This document shows positions 7,205 to 10,964 of a stretch of DNA of 10,964 nt, piece after piece. Both the position numbers and the translations under genes were made by a program. Position 1 is the first letter of the stretch, and the number at the start of each line of letters is the position of its first letter. The DNA comes from an uncultured Bacillus sp. (lineage in GTDB: Bacteria; Bacillota; Bacilli; Bacillales; DSM-1321), in NCBI GenBank assembly GCA_934215995.1, contig CAKQBC010000051.1, forward strand, positions 1-10,964, in the 5' to 3' direction. The notes beneath the pieces were generated by a model that saw only the letters and a list, made by a program, of their open reading frames with translations, was not told the DNA's origin and ran no database searches.

Positions 7205-7434
7205 ATAATTTGCAAGTTGTGTTGCTGTAATGCGGCCTGTGAAAAACAAAAAGAGTGCTTTATACAGGCACTCTTATCTTGGTGATACACTCCCAGATAA
7301 ACCTTGGGAGCTGAAAATCGGGAACAGGCATTATTGGGCCTGACCGTTTTTATGGATTCTGCAATGATAATCCGCCCACATTTTTACACAATGGCTGCAC
7401 CTTTTAAGGTTGATGATAAAATCTATTCGAAAAA
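7205..7434. other. Non-coding stretch between the divergent ECF promoters
   Basis: About 230 bases without a convincing gene on either strand. It holds a minus-strand terminator (7242-7275), a small inverted repeat CTCCCA/TGGGAG (7288-7293 and 7303-7308) and a weaker one CAGGC/GCCTG (7325-7342). I see no known riboswitch core. A tiny minus-strand frame of about 22 codons ending near 7260 has no SD and is not called. Confidence 0.5.
7242..7275 (-). terminator. Orphan minus-strand intrinsic terminator
   Basis: AAGAGTGC (7251-7258) and GCACTCTT (7268-7275) form an 8-bp stem with a nine-base loop. Read on the minus strand it is followed by a T-rich tail (TTTTTGTTTTT, 7252-7242), so it ends transcripts coming from the right. 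No minus-strand gene lies there, so it may end an antisense or small RNA, or shield the small gene's promoter at 7204. Confidence 0.65.
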
Positions 7435-7460
7435 TGAAACAAAACTTTACTCTAAACGAC
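7435..7460 (+). promoter_or_regulatory. ECF sigma autoregulatory promoter (TGAAAC-N16-CGAC)
   Basis: TGAAAC (7435-7440) and CGAC (7457-7460) are 16 bases apart, 28 bases before the sigma start codon. ECF genes usually transcribe themselves, so this is most likely the element recognised by the sigma factor encoded next. The CGAC -10 resembles that reported for sigma-X more than the CGTA of sigma-W. The predicted start is near 7467, giving a leader of about 20 bases that still includes the SD (AGGGGG, 7475-7480). Confidence 0.8.
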
Positions 7461-7488
7461 AAGTATATAGAGACAGGGGGAGAGAGGG

Positions 7489-8016
7489 ATGGGAGGTACG
7501 ATTGATTTTGGAGAAATATATGAACGGTATTATCGCGATGTGTACCATTTCGCGCTTTATTATACGAACAACCGCCAGGAAGCGGAGGATATAACACAAG
7601 AAACCTTTCTGAAGGCAATGAGGAAAATCGGGTCGCTTCAGAATCACGACAAGCTGAAGCCATGGATATTGGCAATTGCGAAGCACACAGCAATAGACCA
7701 GAAGCGGAAAAGCAAATTTACCGGACTGTTTCCTGATTGGGTTTTCGATAAGGCGGATGAAGATACGAAACCGATCGAACAACAAGTGGAGGACAGGGAA
7801 GGCTGGCAGAACATCCAGGGGGCTCTCCTTAAGCTTAAGCCCCATTACCGGTCTGTCATCATCCTAAGAGGGCTTAAGGAGCTGACCGTGGAGGAAACAG
7901 CATTTGCCCTTAATTGCAGGGAACAGAAAGTGAGAGTCGATTATCACCGAGCGCTGAACAAGTTAAGGAAGCTTGTAAAATCTGAACAGGAAGGGTGGAG
8001 CATAAAAGATGAATGA
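7489..8016 (+). CDS. ECF RNA polymerase sigma factor
   Basis: A 175-residue sigma-70 family protein with only regions 2 and 4, as in extracytoplasmic-function sigma factors. Region 2 spans about residues 10-75: YERYYRDVYHFALYYT, then QEAEDITQETFLKAMRKI (30-47) and region 2.4 KPWILAIAKHTAID (57-70), which reads the -10 element. After a linker, region 4 covers about 107-163, with LKLKPHYRSVIILRGLKELT and a helix-turn-helix TVEETAFALNCREQKVRVDY (133-152) that reads the -35. The usual VKSRLHRAR of the recognition helix is replaced by VRVDYHRALNKLRK, still compatible with the fold. ATG 7489 follows AGGGGG by eight bases. A consensus ECF promoter precedes it, and the anti-sigma gene overlaps its end by eight bases, so the two proteins are made together. 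The family lacks a clear B. subtilis name; similarity to SigX, SigV or SigM is not strong enough to assign one by eye. Confidence 0.92.
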   Translation: MGGTIDFGEIYERYYRDVYHFALYYTNNRQEAEDITQETFLKAMRKIGSLQNHDKLKPWILAIAKHTAIDQKRKSKFTGLFPDWVFDKADEDTKPIEQQVEDREGWQNIQGALLKLKPHYRSVIILRGLKELTVEETAFALNCREQKVRVDYHRALNKLRKLVKSEQEGWSIKDE

Positions 8017-9118
8017 AGATAGAAACGAACCGATTGATCAAAAAATACTTGAACCTTTGAAAAGGCGTCCGAATCTTGAGCCTGACACACAATTTATAAG
8101 CAGTCTGCGTACAAGGCTTATGGACGAAGCGAAACGTTCCTCGCGGATTCCTGTAAAGAAGCCTGCGTTAGTATATTTGTCAGCTTCAGTGTTGGCGGCA
8201 ACCCTATTATTCATGCTTGCAGTTCCATACCTTCCTTCATTCACTGATCATGCATCAGAACAGCCTGCAGAAAAGAAGGGGGAAGTAGGAAGCATGTCTT
8301 TTGAAGAGATAATCGCAGAAAATGATGCGTATAGTGAATTTTACGATATGGTCAGTAAGGTCCTCAATGGTCCGTATCTTATTGGATCAGGACCTGCAAA
8401 GACAACCGTCTATTATTTTGAATCCTTGAGGATTGGCGATGCCGAAACTCTGGCGGCCTATCTGTTTGAAGGAGACTTACAGACAGCACAAAAGCTGATT
8501 GAGCACTATGGAGGGATGGACCATACTTCCATTGAGTTTGAGAAAATGGTGCAGATTGAGGATGGTGAAAGTTACTACGATATATTCTTTACCTACTTGG
8601 ATTCCGGAGAAACGAAGAACGGAAGCTTCCTGCTTAAAACGGTGGGAAAAAGCACTTATATACATGACGTTCCGGACGATGAGGTGAAAGATTACGGCTT
8701 GCCTGAGGGAGATAACTTAAACTTTAAGCTGACTGAGGAGGAAAGCGAAGCCTATGAAAGGTTTGCTCTTGATCATAACAATGAATATCTGAAAGGACTG
8801 TCGCCGATCAGCATTGCCAAGCTTTATATTCAGGCTCAGCTCGATAGCGATTACCATACGAAATATGCCCTTTACACCTCAAGGGAAGACCATCAAATGT
8901 GGACATTGGAAGAGGAACTGGAAAAAGCAGAAGGCGACATGCTTTCAACAGGTGCGCTCCTTGATTCATTGGGATGGGTTCAGGAGGGGGAATTCATTGT
9001 CGATGATGGGATATCCGGCCATATAGAATTCACTGATGAGTACGGGAACGTGAGAGGCTTCAACATGATCAGGGATGAAGACGGCATATGGAAGGTGACG
9101 TTTCTTCCTATCCAATGA
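8009..9118 (+). CDS. Probable membrane anti-sigma factor with duplicated extracellular domain
   Basis: A 369-residue protein with one membrane helix (about 53-75, PALVYLSASVLAATLLFMLA). It begins with roughly 50 cytoplasmic residues that include EPDTQFISSLRTRLMDEAKR (24-43), the expected sigma-binding segment. No HxxxCxxC zinc motif is present, so it is not a ZAS-type anti-sigma. The remaining 290 residues are outside. Two stretches look alike: around 130-222 (AKTTVYYFESLRIGDAETLA ... DGESYYDIFFTYLDSG ... IHDVP) and around 270-367 (AKLYIQAQLDSDYHTKYALY ... DGISGHIEFTDEYGN ... VTFLP). Each has a helical start and a strand-rich end, as in NTF2-like/DUF4878 domains. The gene starts in the last codons of the sigma gene, with AGGAAGGGTGGAG (7988-8000) before ATG 8009. 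The role as anti-sigma is inferred from position and topology; the ligand or protease signal is unknown. Confidence 0.8.
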   Translation: MNEDRNEPIDQKILEPLKRRPNLEPDTQFISSLRTRLMDEAKRSSRIPVKKPALVYLSASVLAATLLFMLAVPYLPSFTDHASEQPAEKKGEVGSMSFEEIIAENDAYSEFYDMVSKVLNGPYLIGSGPAKTTVYYFESLRIGDAETLAAYLFEGDLQTAQKLIEHYGGMDHTSIEFEKMVQIEDGESYYDIFFTYLDSGETKNGSFLLKTVGKSTYIHDVPDDEVKDYGLPEGDNLNFKLTEEESEAYERFALDHNNEYLKGLSPISIAKLYIQAQLDSDYHTKYALYTSREDHQMWTLEEELEKAEGDMLSTGALLDSLGWVQEGEFIVDDGISGHIEFTDEYGNVRGFNMIRDEDGIWKVTFLPIQ

Positions 9119-9157
9119 TAGATATCCTTTTTATCAGTCCCATATGTGCGGGAAATC

Positions 9158-9186
9158 TGCTTTTCTAATTAACTGTCCAGTATAAT
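9158..9186 (+). promoter_or_regulatory. Weak candidate promoter before the DUF2750 gene
   Basis: A perfect -10 box TATAAT is at 9181-9186, but the -35 at the right distance (TGCTTT, 9158-9163) is poor. A second, weaker pair is TTGCAC (9221-9226) with GATTAT (9243-9248), 16 bases apart. Some promoter is expected in the 160-base gap after the anti-sigma gene, where I see no convincing terminator, so read-through is also possible. Confidence 0.3.
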
Positions 9187-9279
9187 AATGGAATCAGTGC
9201 AGAAAGTTACAGAACCGTGATTGCACATTACCACATCTGACTGATTATGGCAGGATAATTACGAATGGGGGGATGAAGT

Positions 9280-9648
9280 ATGGAGATGGATTTGGAAATC
9301 AACTCAATTAGACGGCTTGAAAAATTCATTAAAAGAGTCAGTGAAAATAAGGAGGTTTGGGGACTGGAAAGTGATGACGGATGGTTCGTTTGTGAATCCA
9401 ACGAGTATGAGGATACACTTGTGATGCTGTTTTGGTCTGATCGGGCATATGCCCAACAATGCAAGGAGCAGCATGATTTATCTGAATATCATCCGGCTGT
9501 CCTGGACTTGGACGGATTTATTGAACAATGGCTGGAAGGATTGGAACAGGATGGATTGCTGGTTGGACTGAATTGGAGCGCAAAATTGATTGGCAAGGAA
9601 AGTGAACCTATGGATATTGCCGAAGCACTGGAAGAAGAGCTACTTTAA
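9280..9648 (+). CDS. DUF2750 family small protein
   Basis: A 122-residue soluble protein, acidic overall, without signal peptide or membrane helix. It matches what I recall of the DUF2750 family: an N-terminal helix INSIRRLEKFIKRVSENKEV, then VWGLESDDGWFVCESNE, FWSDRAYAQQCKEQH (51-65), the LDLDGFIEQWLEGLEQDG segment and LLVGLNWSAKLIG (93-105), ending with an acidic helix. The function of the family is not known; members occur in many bacteria as single domains and have been linked to no clear pathway. ATG 9280 follows GGGGGGA (9267-9273) by six bases; ATG 9286 is a less likely alternative. It stands alone between the anti-sigma gene and the cupin gene, on the same strand as both. Confidence 0.85.
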   Translation: MEMDLEINSIRRLEKFIKRVSENKEVWGLESDDGWFVCESNEYEDTLVMLFWSDRAYAQQCKEQHDLSEYHPAVLDLDGFIEQWLEGLEQDGLLVGLNWSAKLIGKESEPMDIAEALEEELL

Positions 9649-9702
9649 TCTATAAAGTGACTATGTGAAGAACTAGTTTTTATTTATCCCGGTTATACAG
9701 GC

Positions 9703-9731
9703 ACGGCAACCTGATTCATATGCATAGGATA
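9703..9731 (+). promoter_or_regulatory. Speculative mother-cell (sigma-K/E-like) promoter before the cupin gene
   Basis: CATAGGATA (9723-9731) fits the CATANNNTA -10 of sporulation sigma factors K/E. The nearest AC for a sigma-K -35 is at 9703-9704, 18 bases away, one more than usual. A start near 9738 would leave the SD (GGGGGGAAAG, 9747-9756) intact. It matters only if this organism forms spores, which the window does not prove. Confidence 0.25.
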
Positions 9732-9760
9732 GGAATAAAGCGCCGCGGGGGGAAAGAAGC

Positions 9761-10309
9761 ATGTATTTTGTTCCATACGGGTATCCTTATCCTTACTATG
9801 TAAATATGCCGGCATATGGTTATGGGCTTCAGCCTATGTATGCACCTATACCGGGAGAGGCATGGAATGCCGAACGGCTGCAGCAGCCAAGACAGAAAAT
9901 ACAGCTGAGAGACTACGGCCCAGATCCGTTTGTTGTTGATATTGAGGCTGCTGTTGAGCAAAACGAGACATTTCGCACAGCCTTATGGACTGGAGACCAT
10001 CTGCAGGTAACTGTCATGAACATTCGTCCAGGAGAAGATATTGGACTGGAAATGCATCCTCAATTGGATCAGTTTTTCCGTATTGAAGAGGGGCAAGGGA
10101 AGGTGCAGATGGGAAGTAAAATGAACCAATTGACGATTGAACGCAATGTAAATGATAACTATGCAATCATGGTTCCGGCGGGCACTTGGCATAATGTCAT
10201 CAATACAGGCAATACGCCATTGAAGCTATATTCAATTTATGCGCCGCCGCAGCATCCCTTCGGCACGGTTGATATGACGAAAGCAGATGATATGAGGGGC
10301 GAAAAATAA
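9761..10309 (+). CDS. Cupin-domain protein with Tyr/Pro-rich N-terminus (YrkC-like)
   Basis: A 182-residue single-domain cupin. The first 32 residues are rich in Tyr, Pro and Met (MYFVPYGYPYPYYVNMPAYG) and are not a signal peptide. The cupin barrel follows from about 45 to 165. Motif 1 is IRPGEDIGLEMHPQLDQFFR with ligand candidates E97, H99 and Q104; motif 2 is NYAIMVPAGTWHNVINTG with P139, G141 and H144. These would hold a metal such as Mn, Fe or Zn, so the fold could be an isomerase, a dioxygenase or a simple binding protein; the reaction is not deducible. The size and layout resemble the B. subtilis cupin YrkC from memory. A Tyr/Pro-rich start occurs in some spore coat proteins, which with the CATANNNTA upstream hints at a coat role, but weakly. 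ATG 9761 follows GGGGGGAAAG. A terminator lies 54 bases after the stop. Confidence 0.87.
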   Translation: MYFVPYGYPYPYYVNMPAYGYGLQPMYAPIPGEAWNAERLQQPRQKIQLRDYGPDPFVVDIEAAVEQNETFRTALWTGDHLQVTVMNIRPGEDIGLEMHPQLDQFFRIEEGQGKVQMGSKMNQLTIERNVNDNYAIMVPAGTWHNVINTGNTPLKLYSIYAPPQHPFGTVDMTKADDMRGEK

Positions 10310-10362
10310 CAGGAAACTATGCTTTTCGGAAACTTTCGGAGGGAATACGGCATGGCCGCATC

Positions 10363-10391
10363 AGCGGGGGAATCCACTTCCCCCGCTTTTT
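10363..10391 (+). terminator. Rho-independent terminator after the cupin gene
   Basis: AGCGGGGGAA (10363-10372) pairs perfectly with 10378-10387 around a five-base loop, followed by TTTTT ending at 10391. The stem is very GC-rich and should be efficient. A 13-codon frame with a good SD runs through it (see findings). Confidence 0.88.
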
Positions 10392-10471
10392 AAGCTGGAT
10401 TCTCATTCGATTGATTTATTTTATTTTCACGAATCTTTTTATCGTTTTTACCTGAAAAATGATCCGGATTT

Positions 10472-10497
10472 GTTAGCTATGAATGATGTCGGGGAAT
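10472..10497 (+). promoter_or_regulatory. Weak sigma-B-like promoter candidate before the HEPN-CBS gene
   Basis: GTTAGC (10472-10477) and GGGAAT (10492-10497) are 14 bases apart, compared with the general-stress consensus GTTTAA-N14-GGGTAT. The -10 fits at five of six positions, the -35 at only three. A start near 10505 would keep the SD at 10515-10520. No better sigma-A promoter is visible in this gap. Confidence 0.22.
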
Positions 10498-10524
10498 ATA
10501 GAGGTGTAAATGATAGAGGGAGAG

Positions 10525-10964
10525 ATGAAGATGGCGGAATCGCAAACTATGAAACAATCAGAACGCTTTGAAGCTGCATTTAACCGAATCCATAAAGTCC
10601 TGAAGGATACCCTTCCGCAGTGCAGGACTGACCGATTCGCTGAACTTGTGCAGGAAGGCAGGGGCCATGGCCTTATACGCTACTATGAGAGGGACTTATT
10701 TCAATTCGCGAAGCTAAGGAATGCGATGGTTCATGAAAAGATTGATAATGGGTACTACATAGCGGAGCCTCATAAGGAAGCGGTCGAGAAAATCGAAAAG
10801 ATAGCGGAAGAATTGGAGAAGCCGCCATCAGCCTTGTCGATCAGCACAAAGCCTGTCCGCTACTTCCATGAGGACGACAATCTTGCCGATGTGCTGAAGG
10901 CAATCAGGGAGCATTCCCATACGCGGTTCCCGATTTATAATGAGAAAGAGGAATACAAGTGGCT
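10525..10964 (+). CDS. HEPN-like / CBS-domain protein (5' part, runs off the window)
   Basis: The first 146 residues of a soluble protein that continues past the window end. Residues about 11-98 are all-helical and contain YYERDLFQFAKLRNAMVHEK (53-72), where R65-N-A-M-V-H70 is the R-X4-H motif of HEPN domains, many of which are RNases or nucleotide-transfer partners. From about 103 a CBS domain starts: LSISTKPVRYFHEDDNLADV, then LKAIREHSHTRFPIYNE, the usual strand-helix-strand pattern that binds adenine nucleotides in other proteins. The start is uncertain among in-frame ATG 10510, 10525 and 10531; AGAGGG at 10515-10520 favours 10525 or 10531, while 10510 could use GAGGTG at 10501-10506. The gene is probably monocistronic, since a strong terminator lies before it. 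The function is unknown; nucleotide-controlled RNA cleavage or a protein-partner role are guesses from the domains. Confidence 0.82.
   Translation, partial: MKMAESQTMKQSERFEAAFNRIHKVLKDTLPQCRTDRFAELVQEGRGHGLIRYYERDLFQFAKLRNAMVHEKIDNGYYIAEPHKEAVEKIEKIAEELEKPPSALSISTKPVRYFHEDDNLADVLKAIREHSHTRFPIYNEKEEYKW

Noticed and set aside
7276..7434. Possible riboswitch or T-box in the gap before the sigma gene
   Set aside because: No conserved core such as a T-box sequence or a known riboswitch motif is visible, and the terminator there is on the opposite strand to the sigma gene.
7304..7594. 96-residue plus-strand open frame beginning before the sigma gene
   Set aside because: It covers the ECF promoter and the sigma start in another frame, has no SD, and its translation looks like no protein family.
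7331..7845. Long minus-strand open frames opposite the sigma gene
   Set aside because: They are opposite-strand reflections of the sigma reading frame, rich in Cys/His/Arg without family motifs, and lack SD sequences. The region is better explained by the sigma factor.
1..10964. CRISPR arrays, insertion sequences, prophage or tRNA genes
   Set aside because: No regularly spaced direct repeats, transposase, integrase, terminal inverted repeats or cloverleaf-like sequence could be seen on either strand.

Overview
The window reads as chromosomal DNA of a low-to-moderate GC Gram-positive rod of the Bacillales, probably Bacillaceae or a close relative. The reasons are strong AGGAGG-type ribosome binding sites, intrinsic terminators ending in T-runs, a lipoprotein-type solute-binding protein, a dihydrouridine synthase of the Bacillus YfjN type, and ECF sigma promoters of the TGAAAC / CG-A/T-C/A kind known from Bacillus. 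Genus and species cannot be fixed from the sequence alone. There is no rRNA, tRNA, CRISPR array, insertion sequence or prophage gene that I can support.

Layout. (1) Bases 1-5773: the 3' part of an operon for a five-component peptide/nickel-type ABC importer. In order it holds the C-terminal end of the first ATPase, the second ATPase, an N-terminal-nucleophile aminopeptidase of the P1/DmpA family, a lipoprotein substrate-binding protein, two permeases, and a strong terminator. The first three genes overlap, so translation is probably coupled. Substrates are likely short peptides that the P1 peptidase then trims in the cytoplasm. (2) Bases 5800-6916: a monocistronic tRNA-dihydrouridine synthase with its own extended -10 promoter, a leader hairpin and a terminator. 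(3) Bases 6925-9118: an ECF sigma factor and its membrane-spanning anti-sigma factor (8-bp overlap). They lie divergently from a 67-residue, very basic, membrane-type small protein on the minus strand. Both sides of the divergent region carry perfect ECF-type promoters with the same -35 and the same 16-bp spacer: TGAAAC-N16-CGAC in front of the sigma gene and TGAAAC-N16-CGTA in front of the small gene. This looks like a compact, self-regulating envelope-stress module with an undescribed small effector, and it is the most interesting part of the window. (4) Bases 9119-10391: a DUF2750-type small protein and a cupin with a Tyr/Pro-rich N-terminus, followed by a terminator. (5) From about 10510 to the window end: the start of a protein joining a HEPN-like helical domain (R-X4-H) to a CBS domain, cut by the window edge.

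How the genes work together. The importer operon is a peptide uptake and processing unit. The sigma/anti-sigma pair should sense something at the outer face of the membrane through a roughly 290-residue extracellular region that looks internally duplicated. When released, the sigma factor should raise its own expression and probably that of the small basic membrane protein. The remaining genes look like independent single-gene units.
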